Positions 26,853 through 34,083 of a DNA stretch of 64,000 nucleotides are shown piece by piece. Position 1 is the first letter of the stretch; every line of letters begins with the position of its first letter. Source of the DNA: Methylobacterium brachiatum (GTDB taxonomy: Bacteria; Pseudomonadota; Alphaproteobacteria; Rhizobiales; Beijerinckiaceae); assembly GCF_020523825.1 (NCBI RefSeq), contig NZ_JAJALK010000003.1, positions 248,001 through 312,000 of the forward strand, read 5' to 3'. The notes below the pieces were generated by a model. That model did not search any database, had not been told where the DNA came from, and was given only the letters and a program-made list of their open reading frames with translations. Position numbers and translations under genes: made by a program.

Positions 26853-28328
26853 ATGGACTTCGCCGGAGCGCTCGCTATGCGTCTGCCGGTGGATACAAGA
26901 TCAACCGTGATTTCGACGCCCGACACCGCGCCTGCAAGCCGCCGGGCCGGCTTCCGGCCCTGGGCCGATTGGTCGACCCGCGCGCGCCTCGTCGCCGTGG
27001 TGCTGCTCATCGATGCCTTGGCGGCGCTGATCTCCTGCGGGGTGATCGTGCTGAACGCCCGCAACGCGGTGCGCGTGGAGACCCGCGCCTCGCTGGCCAC
27101 GGTCGAGTCCCTGGTCGCCGACACGATTCGCCTGTCCGACGCGGCCTCGCCCGACACGCTGCTGCAGACGCTGGACCTGCGCTTCAAGACCCTGCGCCAC
27201 GTCCGCGTCGCGGTGCTCGACGCGGATGGCGATCAGGTCGGCAGCCCGATGCCGCCGCACCGGTCCGAGCGCGAGGCGCCCCGCTGGTTCGCCGAGCTGA
27301 TCATGCCGCCGATCGAGCGCCATACGCTGCCGATCGTCGTCAACGGCCAGAGGCTGGGCACCGCGCAGATCACCACCCAGCCGATGGACGAGATCGACGA
27401 GATCTGGGGCTACGCGAGGGCGCTCTCGATCACCACCCTGGCGATCAACGCAGGGATGCTGATCGCGCTCTACCTGGCGCTGGGCCGAATCCTGGCGCCG
27501 CTGCAGCGGCTCGGCGACGGCCTGACCCAGCTGGAACATCACGATTACACCGCGCGTCTTGAGACCCCGGGCGCCCGCGAGCTGGCGGTGATCGCCGAGC
27601 GGTTCAACAAGGTCGCCGAGGCCCTGAGCGAGGTCCGCGCCGCCAACGGGCGCCTCAACCGCCAATTGCTCACCGCCCAGGACGACGAGCGCCGTCGCAC
27701 CGCGCTCGAGCTGCACGACGAGTTCGGCCCCTGCCTGTTCGCCCTGGAGGCCAACGCGGCCTCGATCGCCCGGATCGCCTCCGGCCCGGCCGAGCCCGAC
27801 CGCGAAAAGCTCGCCGCCCGGGCGGCCGAGATCAGCGCCATCGTCGGGCAGGTCCAGACCGTCAACCGGGAATTGCTGAACCGCCTGCGCCCGCACGGGC
27901 TCGGGCAGGCGCCGCTGGCCACCTGTCTCGACCTCCTGCTGCGCGGCTTCGGCCAGCGGCATCCCGGCACGACCTTCGTGGGGACGTTCGACGGCTTGGC
28001 GCGCGGCTACGGCGACCTGGTGGATCTCACGGTGTTCCGCTGCGTGCAGGAGAGCGCGACCAACGCGGTCCGCCACGGTGGCGCCACCCGGGTCGAGGCC
28101 GAAGCCACCGAGGTCGAGGGCCAGCTGCGCGTCACGATCCGCGACGACGGCAGCGGAATCCCGGCCGAACACCGCACCGGGCTCGGTCTTTCGGGGATGC
28201 GCGAGCGTGTCGAGGCCTTGGATGGTACCTTCGGCCTTGACAATGACGGCCCCGGAGCAATCGTCCGGATCATGATCCCCGTTCCGCCCGAGCGGGTCGA
28301 CGAGAACAACAACGCGCCGAGCGCATGA
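26853..28328 (+). CDS. NarL-type membrane sensor histidine kinase
   Basis: A 491-residue sensor kinase. It has a transmembrane helix at about 45-67, a periplasmic domain, a second helix at about 190-210 and a HAMP linker. A HisKA_3 dimerisation helix follows with His288 in RRRTALELHDEFGPCLFAL, then a HATPase with ESATNAVRHGG and GLGLSGMRERV. This is the NarX/UhpB class. The ATG at 26853 is used; an in-frame ATG at 26877 has GGAG at nine bases and is equally possible. A much longer upstream open frame is antisense to the Pro/Ala-rich gene. Its end overlaps the response regulator start (ATGA), so the pair is translationally coupled. The signal is unknown. Confidence 0.88.
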   Translation: MDFAGALAMRLPVDTRSTVISTPDTAPASRRAGFRPWADWSTRARLVAVVLLIDALAALISCGVIVLNARNAVRVETRASLATVESLVADTIRLSDAASPDTLLQTLDLRFKTLRHVRVAVLDADGDQVGSPMPPHRSEREAPRWFAELIMPPIERHTLPIVVNGQRLGTAQITTQPMDEIDEIWGYARALSITTLAINAGMLIALYLALGRILAPLQRLGDGLTQLEHHDYTARLETPGARELAVIAERFNKVAEALSEVRAANGRLNRQLLTAQDDERRRTALELHDEFGPCLFALEANAASIARIASGPAEPDREKLAARAAEISAIVGQVQTVNRELLNRLRPHGLGQAPLATCLDLLLRGFGQRHPGTTFVGTFDGLARGYGDLVDLTVFRCVQESATNAVRHGGATRVEAEATEVEGQLRVTIRDDGSGIPAEHRTGLGLSGMRERVEALDGTFGLDNDGPGAIVRIMIPVPPERVDENNNAPSA

Positions 28329-28999
28329 ACGCCATCGCCTCCCAGATCGACGCCGCCGCGACACGCTTGCCGGTCCTCGTGATCGACGATCACCCGATCG
28401 TTCTCCAGGGCTGTCGACGGGTCCTCGAGGATTCCGGGGTCGAGACCATCGCGGAGGCGACCACGGTGGTCGGCGGCTACCGGATCTTCCACCGGTTGCG
28501 GCCACCGGTGGTGATCTGCGACCTGACCTTCCAGGGCAGCGGCATGGCCGGGCTCGGCCTGATCCGCCGCATCCGGGCGGTCGCCCCGGAGACGCGGATC
28601 CTGGTCTTCAGCATGCACAACGACCCGGTGATCGTCGCGCGGGCGCTGGAGGCCGGGGCGCTCGGCTACGTGCTGAAGGACCACGCCTCGGCCGAGCTGT
28701 TCGAGGCGTTCGGCAAGGTCCGGGTCGGCGAGGTCTATCTCGACCGCCGGCTCGCCACCGAGGTCGCGATGCTGCGCGCCGACGCCCGCCGCACCCCGGA
28801 ATCCCAGCTCACTCCCCGCGAGCAGCAGATCCTGGCGCGGCTGGCCCAGGGCCGTTCCTACGGCGCCATCGCGGCCGACCTGTCGGTGAGCTACAAGACC
28901 GTGACCAATGCCTGCTCGCAGATGCGCCAGAAGCTCGGCGTGCGGACTCTTGCGGAGTTGATCCACGTCGCCGTCACGCACGCGCAGCGGCAGGGATAG
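28325..28999 (+). CDS. NarL/FixJ-family response regulator
   Basis: A 224-residue two-domain regulator. The receiver has acidic Asp21-Asp22 (VIDDHP), phosphoacceptor Asp66 in PVVICDLT, Ser96 and Lys118 (YVLKDH). The LuxR-type DNA-binding domain spans about 160-215, with LTPREQQILARLAQG and a recognition helix in SVSYKTVTNACSQMRQKL. It overlaps its cognate kinase gene by four bases. It would bind target promoters as a dimer after phosphorylation. The targets are unknown; the tenA gene 26 bp downstream may be in the same transcript. Confidence 0.92.
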   Translation: MNAIASQIDAAATRLPVLVIDDHPIVLQGCRRVLEDSGVETIAEATTVVGGYRIFHRLRPPVVICDLTFQGSGMAGLGLIRRIRAVAPETRILVFSMHNDPVIVARALEAGALGYVLKDHASAELFEAFGKVRVGEVYLDRRLATEVAMLRADARRTPESQLTPREQQILARLAQGRSYGAIAADLSVSYKTVTNACSQMRQKLGVRTLAELIHVAVTHAQRQG

Positions 29000-29025
29000 C
29001 GTCCGCGACCGAGGAGGAGGTGCCT

Positions 29026-29712
29026 TTGACCGACGGTGACGGTGGCCCGAATGCCTTCTCTCAGGCGGCGTGGGCGCGCAACGCGGCGGCCTACGAGACG
29101 ATCCGGACGATGCCGTTCAACGCGGAGCTCGCCGCCGGCACGCTGCCGCAGGCCACGTTCCGCCACTACATCGTCCAGGACGCGCATTACCTGATCGGCT
29201 TCGGCCGGGCGTTGAGCCTCGCGGCCGCGAAGGCCCCGGACCCGGACGGGATCGTCCAGTTCTCCCGCGCCGCGCAGGACGCCATCGTGGTCGAGCGCGC
29301 GCTGCATGGCGGCTTCTTCCGCGATTACGGGATCGGCCCGGGGGCGTTCGCGGGCACGCCGCTGACCCCGGCCTGCCACCACTACATTTCCTACCTGGTC
29401 GCCACCGCCTATGCCGAGCCGTTCGAGGTCCTGTGCGCGGCCCTGCTGCCGTGCTTCTGGATCTACAAGGCGGTGGGCGACGACATCTTCGCCCGCGCCA
29501 CGCCGGACAACCAATATCGCGCCTGGATCGACACCTATGCCGGCGAGGATTTCGCCGATGCCGTGGCGGGCATGATCGCCGCCACCGACCGTGCGGCGGC
29601 ATCGGCCTCGCCGGCCCTGCAGGCGCGGATGCACGACGCGTTCACGCAGGCGACGCGGCTCGAATGGCTCTTCTGGGACAGCGCCTACCGGGACGCGTCT
29701 TGGCCGCTGTGA
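29026..29712 (+). CDS. tenA: TenA-family aminopyrimidine aminohydrolase (thiaminase II)
   Basis: A 228-residue helical TenA protein that hydrolyses aminomethyl-pyrimidines to salvage the HMP moiety of degraded thiamine. The catalytic cysteine is Cys137 in EVLCAALLPCFWIY, and the family segments FRHYIVQDAHYLIGF and YRAWIDTYAGEDF are present. GAGGAGGAG lies directly before a GTG at 29020, which is too close. The in-frame TTG at 29026 has normal spacing and is preferred. No TPP-riboswitch-like THI box is evident upstream. It follows the response regulator by 26 bp. Confidence 0.85.
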   Translation: MTDGDGGPNAFSQAAWARNAAAYETIRTMPFNAELAAGTLPQATFRHYIVQDAHYLIGFGRALSLAAAKAPDPDGIVQFSRAAQDAIVVERALHGGFFRDYGIGPGAFAGTPLTPACHHYISYLVATAYAEPFEVLCAALLPCFWIYKAVGDDIFARATPDNQYRAWIDTYAGEDFADAVAGMIAATDRAAASASPALQARMHDAFTQATRLEWLFWDSAYRDASWPL

Positions 29713-29728
29713 CGCGCCCGGCCCGGGC

Positions 29729-30511
29729 GTGACGTCGCCGGACCTCAGCCGCCGGGCCATGGTCGCGGCCGCCGCGGCCGCCGCCGCGTTCGGGCCGGTC
29801 TGCTCCGAGGCCGCCGACGCGCCGGGTCCGATCCCGCAGGACCGTCCGGTCCGGATCGCCATGGTGCTGTATGCGGGCATGACCGCTCTCGACCTGGTCG
29901 GCCCGCAGGCGCTGCTCGCCGGCCTCGCCCCCGGCAGCCTGTATTGCGTGGCGCAAGCCGAAGGCCCCGTCGCGAGCGACACGGGCCTGAGCCTCGTGGC
30001 AACGCATACCTTCGCGGCCTGCCCGCCCGATCTCGACGTCCTCTTCGTCCCCGGCGGCGACGGCACGCCCGACCAGATGCGCGACGCTGCGCTGTTGGCT
30101 TTCCTGCGCGCGCGTGCGCCGCGCACCGCCTGGGTGACGAGCGTCTGCACCGGATCGCTGATCCTCGGGGCGGCCGGCCTGCTGAACGGCTACCGCGCCA
30201 CTTCGCACTGGTGCGTGCGCGACGCCGTCCTGCCGCTGCTCGGTGCCGTGCCGGTGGCCGAGCGCGTGGTGTTCGACCGCAACCGCGCCACCGGCGCCGG
30301 CATCTCGGCCGGGCTCGACCTCGCCTTGGCGCTCGCCGCTCGCCTGCGCGGCCCCGACTACGCCCGCACCGCGCAACTCGTCGCGGAATACGCCCCGGAG
30401 CCGCCGTTCCGGGCCGGGACCCCCGCGCAGGCCGGGCCGGCGATCCTGCGCGCGGCGGACGCGATCCTGGCGCCGCTCGTGGCGGGGGCGACCGAGGCGG
30501 CTCGGGGGTGA
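29729..30511 (+). CDS. DJ-1/PfpI-family protein with Tat-type leader (isonitrile hydratase-like)
   Basis: A 260-residue protein of the DJ-1/PfpI superfamily, closest in style to isonitrile hydratase. The nucleophile elbow has Cys140 in WVTSVCTGSLILGAAGLL, followed by GYRATSHWC and RVVFDRNRATGAGISAG. The N terminus MTSPDLSRRAMVAAAAAAAA has paired arginines before a hydrophobic stretch, as in Tat signals, suggesting export of the folded protein. The start is a GTG 16 bp after tenA. A cytoplasmic location cannot be excluded if the leader is not functional. The substrate is unknown. Confidence 0.75.
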   Translation: MTSPDLSRRAMVAAAAAAAAFGPVCSEAADAPGPIPQDRPVRIAMVLYAGMTALDLVGPQALLAGLAPGSLYCVAQAEGPVASDTGLSLVATHTFAACPPDLDVLFVPGGDGTPDQMRDAALLAFLRARAPRTAWVTSVCTGSLILGAAGLLNGYRATSHWCVRDAVLPLLGAVPVAERVVFDRNRATGAGISAGLDLALALAARLRGPDYARTAQLVAEYAPEPPFRAGTPAQAGPAILRAADAILAPLVAGATEAARG

Positions 30512-30619
30512 GACCGCCAAAACGATGCAGCCGTGCCACGCTGGCCGCCGACGTGATCCGGCATCCTTGACGGCGTGTCCCACGAACCGAACTGTGCGTC
30601 AGGAACCACCGGAGCCGAC

Positions 30620-31081
30620 ATGTCCCTGATCGCACGCCTGCGCGCCTACGCGACCGAGGCCCTCGGCGTCGGCGCCACCGAGCCGGTGGACGACACCCAT
30701 CTCGCCGCGACCGCGCTCCTCGTGCACGTCGCCCGGGTCGACGGCATCCTGGCCCCCGCCGAGAGCGAGCGCCTGTCCCGGCTGGTGCAGGGCCACTATG
30801 CCGAGGGGCCGGACGCCGCCCGGGCGCTGATCGCGCGCGCCACCGCGGTCGATGCCGAGACCCGCGACCTGGCGAGCCTGGTCGAGATGATCCCGCACGA
30901 GGCCAACAAGGCCGAGCGCCAGGACCTCCTGACCATGGCCTGGTCGGTCGCCGCCGCCGACGGGACCGTCGACGAGTTCGAGGAGGCGCTGGTCGAGCGC
31001 CTCGGCCGGCTGCTGGGCTTCGACGAGGCGGCGATCGCCGCGTCCCGTCGAACCGGGCAGCGGGGCGTCGGCGCCGTCTAG
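30620..31081 (+). CDS. TerB-family (tellurite-resistance B-like) protein
   Basis: A 153-residue all-helical TerB-like protein. Acidic Asp/Glu-rich repeats typical of the fold are visible at HVARVDGILAPAESERL and SVAAADGTVDEFEEALV, which may bind divalent metal ions. The ATG at 30620 follows GGAG with normal spacing; the frame upstream has no site. It is 15 bp upstream of the lrgA-like gene and may be co-transcribed. Stand-alone TerB-like proteins are widespread and do not by themselves imply tellurite resistance. Confidence 0.75.
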   Translation: MSLIARLRAYATEALGVGATEPVDDTHLAATALLVHVARVDGILAPAESERLSRLVQGHYAEGPDAARALIARATAVDAETRDLASLVEMIPHEANKAERQDLLTMAWSVAAADGTVDEFEEALVERLGRLLGFDEAAIAASRRTGQRGVGAV

Positions 31082-31096
31082 CGGCCCGGTCGGACG

Positions 31097-31498
31097 ATGA
31101 TCGCGAGCCTGGCGCTGATCCTGCTCGCCCAGCTCCTGGGCGAGATCCTGGCCCGGGGCGCCGGCGTTCCGGTCCCGGGGCCGGTGATCGGCATGGGGCT
31201 GATGTTCGGCTTCCTGCTCCTGCGCGACAGCCGCCTCGGCCTGCCGCGCATCCTGCCGAAGCCCCTCACCGACGGCACCCTCGAGACCACGGCCCGGGGG
31301 CTCCTGATGAACCTGTCGCTGATGTTCGTCCCCGCCGGCGTCGGCGTCGTCGGCCGCCTCGACCTGCTCCGGGCGCAAGGGCTCAAGCTCGCCATCGTGC
31401 TCGTGGTCTCCACCGCCCTGTCCCTGCTGGTGACCGTGCTGGTGTTCCGCGCGGTCGCGTCCCGGGTCGAGCGGCGCCGGCCCGACGGGGAGGCCTGA
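31097..31498 (+). CDS. lrgA: LrgA/CidA-family holin-like membrane protein
   Basis: A 133-residue protein with four membrane helices, including GAGVPVPGPVIGMGLMFGFLLL, the most conserved part of the CidA/LrgA family. These proteins pair with LrgB/CidB to modulate murein hydrolase release or to transport small organic acids such as pyruvate or glycolate. The gene is three bases upstream of the LrgB gene and clearly forms a unit with it. No LytTR- or LysR-type regulator is adjacent. Confidence 0.85.
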   Translation: MIASLALILLAQLLGEILARGAGVPVPGPVIGMGLMFGFLLLRDSRLGLPRILPKPLTDGTLETTARGLLMNLSLMFVPAGVGVVGRLDLLRAQGLKLAIVLVVSTALSLLVTVLVFRAVASRVERRRPDGEA

Positions 31499-31501
31499 GC
31501 G

Positions 31502-32218
31502 GTGCACGGCGATTTCTCGCTCTGGGTCTATCTCGCCGGCACGCCGCTGCTGTGGCTGACCGTGACCCTGACCTCCTACGTCCTGGCCGACCGGATCGCG
31601 GCCGCCACCGGCCGGCACCCGATCGCCAACCCGGTGCTGATCACCGTGATCCTGGTCGGCACCGTCCTCGCGGTGACGGGCACGCCCTATCCGACCTATT
31701 TCGAGGGCGCGCAGTTCGTCCACTTCCTGCTCGGGCCGGCCACCGTGGTGCTGGCCATGCCCCTCTACGAGCGCCGGGCCACGGTCCTGCGCGCCCTGGT
31801 TCCGATGCTGGCCGCGCTCCTGGCCGGCGCGGCCACGACGCTGGCCGTGGTCATCGCGCTGGCGCGGCTCCTCGACATCCCGCAGCCAATCCTGATCTCG
31901 CTGGCGCCGAAATCCGTGACCTCGGGGGTGGCCATGGGCATCGCCGAGGCGCTGGGCGGCGACCCGACGCTCACCGCGATCCTGGTGATCCTCACCGGCA
32001 TCATCGGGGCGATCCTGGTGACGCCGCTGATGAACCTCCTGCGGATCCGCGACATGCGCGCCCGGGGCTTCGCGGCCGGGCTCGCCGCCCACGGCATCGG
32101 CACGGCCCGGGCCTTCCAGGTGAGCGAGACCGCCGGCACCTTCGCGGGGATCGCCATGGGGCTCAACGCCTTCCTGACCGCGATCCTCGCGCCCCTGGCG
32201 CTGCACCTGCTGTTCTGA
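31502..32218 (+). CDS. lrgB: LrgB family membrane protein
   Basis: A 238-residue LrgB/CidB/PLGG1-type membrane protein with about seven helices. The diagnostic segments are LAPKSVTSGVAMGIAEALGG, ILTGIIGAILVTPLMNLLRI and AAHGIGTARAF. It is the partner of the preceding LrgA gene. The plant homologue exports glycolate, so an organic-acid channel is plausible alongside the cell-lysis role. The start is a GTG at 31502, three bases after the lrgA stop. It converges on the flavin oxidase gene with a 3-bp gap. Confidence 0.87.
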   Translation: MHGDFSLWVYLAGTPLLWLTVTLTSYVLADRIAAATGRHPIANPVLITVILVGTVLAVTGTPYPTYFEGAQFVHFLLGPATVVLAMPLYERRATVLRALVPMLAALLAGAATTLAVVIALARLLDIPQPILISLAPKSVTSGVAMGIAEALGGDPTLTAILVILTGIIGAILVTPLMNLLRIRDMRARGFAAGLAAHGIGTARAFQVSETAGTFAGIAMGLNAFLTAILAPLALHLLF

Positions 32219-32221
32219 GCC

Positions 32222-33319
32222 TCAGGCGTCGAGCTGCCCGGCCACCGCCTCGGCGAGCGACAGGCTCGAGGTCAGCCCCGGGCTCTCGATCCCGAACAGG
32301 TGGACGATCCCGGGCAGCCCGTGCTCCTCCGGTCCGTCGATCCGAAAGTCCGCCGCCGTCTCGCCCGGGCCGGTGAGCTTGGGGCGCAGGCCGGCATAGT
32401 CCGGGTAGAGCGCCCCGTCCGGCAGGCCCGGCCAGTAGCGGCGGATCGCGCCGTAGAAACTGTCCGCGCGGGTCGGGTCGACCCGGTAGTCGAAGCCCTC
32501 GACCCATTCCACGTCGGGGCCGAACCGGGTGCGGCCGGCGAGATCCAGGGTGAGGTGGATGCCCAGCCCGCCGTCGATCCGCGGCGCGGGATAGATCAGA
32601 CGCGAGAAGGCCGGCTTGCCGGTGCAGCCGAAATAATTGCCCCGGGCGAGGCGCAGCACCGGCACGCGCTCGGCCGGATAGCCCTCCGTGCGTGCGGCGA
32701 GCGCGGGCGCCCCGAAGCTCGCGGCGTTGACCACGGCGTCGAAGGCCAGCTCGACCGGCTCGCTGCCGCCGAAGGCCGCGTGCCATTGTCCGTCCCGGCG
32801 GGACAGGCGCTCCACCGGCGTGCGCAGGGCCAGGGCGCCGCCGTGGTCCTCGATCACGCCGAGCAGCGCGAGCATCAGCGCGTGGCTGTCGACGATCCCG
32901 GTATGGGGCGCGTGCAGCGCCAGGGTGCAGGCAAGGTTGGGCTCCAGGCGCTTCGCCGCTGCGGCGTCGAGCAGCTCGAGCCCGCGGACGCCGTTGGCCT
33001 CGCCCTGCTGCCGGATCGCCGCGATCGTGTCGGCCTCGGCATCGTCACCGGCGACGATTAACTTGCCGCAGGCCCGGTGCGGCACCCCGTGGTTCGCGCA
33101 GAAGTTGTATAACTTCTCGGCGCCGTCGACGCAGTGTCGGGCGCGGGCGGAACCGGACGGGTAGTACATGCCGCCATGGATCACTTCGGAGCTGCGGGCG
33201 GACACGCCGGTCCCGAACGCCTCCTCGGCCTCCGCCACGATGACGACGTGGCCGCGCAGCGCGAAGGCCCGCCCCACGGCCAAGCCGACCACGCCGGCGC
33301 CGACGACCAGAACCTCCAT
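32222..33319 (-). CDS. FAD-dependent oxidoreductase, L-2-hydroxyglutarate oxidase-like
   Basis: A 365-residue DAO-superfamily flavoprotein. The dinucleotide fold is at the N terminus (VLVVGAGVVGLAVGRAFALRG). SARSSEVIHGGMYYPSGSARA and GNYFGCTGKPAFSRLIYPAP match L-2-hydroxyglutarate oxidase (LhgO) and close relatives, and the C terminus has HLFGIESPGLTSSL. It would oxidise a 2-hydroxyacid and pass electrons to oxygen or quinone. The ATG at 33319 is chosen because the Rossmann strand begins right there; the frame upstream is unlike the family. It is a single-gene unit, divergent from mucR. Confidence 0.83.
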   Translation of the reverse strand: MEVLVVGAGVVGLAVGRAFALRGHVVIVAEAEEAFGTGVSARSSEVIHGGMYYPSGSARARHCVDGAEKLYNFCANHGVPHRACGKLIVAGDDAEADTIAAIRQQGEANGVRGLELLDAAAAKRLEPNLACTLALHAPHTGIVDSHALMLALLGVIEDHGGALALRTPVERLSRRDGQWHAAFGGSEPVELAFDAVVNAASFGAPALAARTEGYPAERVPVLRLARGNYFGCTGKPAFSRLIYPAPRIDGGLGIHLTLDLAGRTRFGPDVEWVEGFDYRVDPTRADSFYGAIRRYWPGLPDGALYPDYAGLRPKLTGPGETAADFRIDGPEEHGLPGIVHLFGIESPGLTSSLSLAEAVAGQLDA

Positions 33320-33623
33320 CCCCGCCACTCTCGATGTTCGCCCCAACAGGGCCGGTGAGTCCTCAATACCGCACCCGTGCCGTCTCGTAGGCCCGCATGT
33401 TGATTCCGCGTTGACCGTATTTATCAATTCTAAGTAGAAACAGGCGCCAAATAGATGCTCGCGGTGGTTGTAAGCGTAGCGAGCGGGCGCATAATGCCAC
33501 CACGCGCTGCCCGATGGCGGACCGGATTTCTGTTCCGGGCTCCATCGCCGGCCGCCGACAGCACAACAGCCTAACGACCCGACAAAGCCGCATCGTCCGA
33601 CCGAGACACCTTAGGAGATGACC
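33320..33623. other. Intergenic region before the mucR-like gene
   Basis: A non-coding gap of about 300 bp between divergent genes. Positions 33405-33450 are clearly AT-richer than the surroundings, with a TTGACC at 33412 that could be a -35 element for a plus-strand promoter. MucR proteins bind AT-rich promoter DNA, including their own, so this is a plausible autoregulatory site. No RNA gene or terminator is seen. Confidence 0.4.
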
Positions 33624-34031
33624 ATGCAGACGACCTCCCCGAGCGTCGAACTCGCCGCCAAGATCCTAAGCGCCTACGTCACCAAGAACAGCGTGCCGGC
33701 GGGTGCTCTGCCCAGCCTTCTGTCCGAGGTGCACCGCTCGATCACCGCGCTGGATGCGCCGGCCGAGCGTCAGGTCAAGCGGCCGACCGAGGCGCAGATC
33801 CGCGCGTCGATCCGCCCCGATACGATCATGAGCTTCGAGGACGGCAAGTCCTACAAGGCCCTGCGCCGGCACCTGACCCTGCGCGGCCTCACGCCGGAAG
33901 CGTACAAGGCCAAGTGGGGCCTGCCGGTGGATTACCCGCTGGTCTCGGCGGCCTACAGCGCCCGGCGCTCGAAGATCTCCCGGGAGATCGGGCTCGGCCA
34001 GAAGCTGCGGATGCAGCAGGCGGCCGAGTAG
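33624..34031 (+). CDS. MucR/Ros-family transcriptional regulator
   Basis: A 135-residue member of the MucR/Ros family, which silences exopolysaccharide, motility and cell-cycle genes in alphaproteobacteria. The conserved core reads FEDGKSYKALRRHLTLRGLTPEAYKAKWGLP. The zinc-finger ligands are incomplete: Ser70 replaces the first Cys and Arg87 replaces the final His, while Asp73 and His83 remain. Rhizobial homologues lacking zinc still fold and bind DNA. AGGAG abuts an ATG at 33618, so the ATG at 33624, six bases further, is preferred. The gene ends before a strong shared terminator. Confidence 0.88.
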   Translation: MQTTSPSVELAAKILSAYVTKNSVPAGALPSLLSEVHRSITALDAPAERQVKRPTEAQIRASIRPDTIMSFEDGKSYKALRRHLTLRGLTPEAYKAKWGLPVDYPLVSAAYSARRSKISREIGLGQKLRMQQAAE

Positions 34032-34054
34032 GAGCGGTTCCCATCGGGTCGATC

Positions 34055-34083
34055 GAGCCGGCCGTGCCCGTCACGGCCGGCTC
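34055..34083. terminator. Bidirectional hairpin between mucR-like and GH63 genes
   Basis: A perfect 12-bp inverted repeat (GAGCCGGCCGTG / CACGGCCGGCTC) with a 5-base loop, 24 bp after the mucR stop. The stop codon of the convergent glycosidase gene lies at the loop-stem boundary, so one hairpin could end both transcripts. There is no long T tract, so its strength as an intrinsic terminator is uncertain. Confidence 0.65.
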
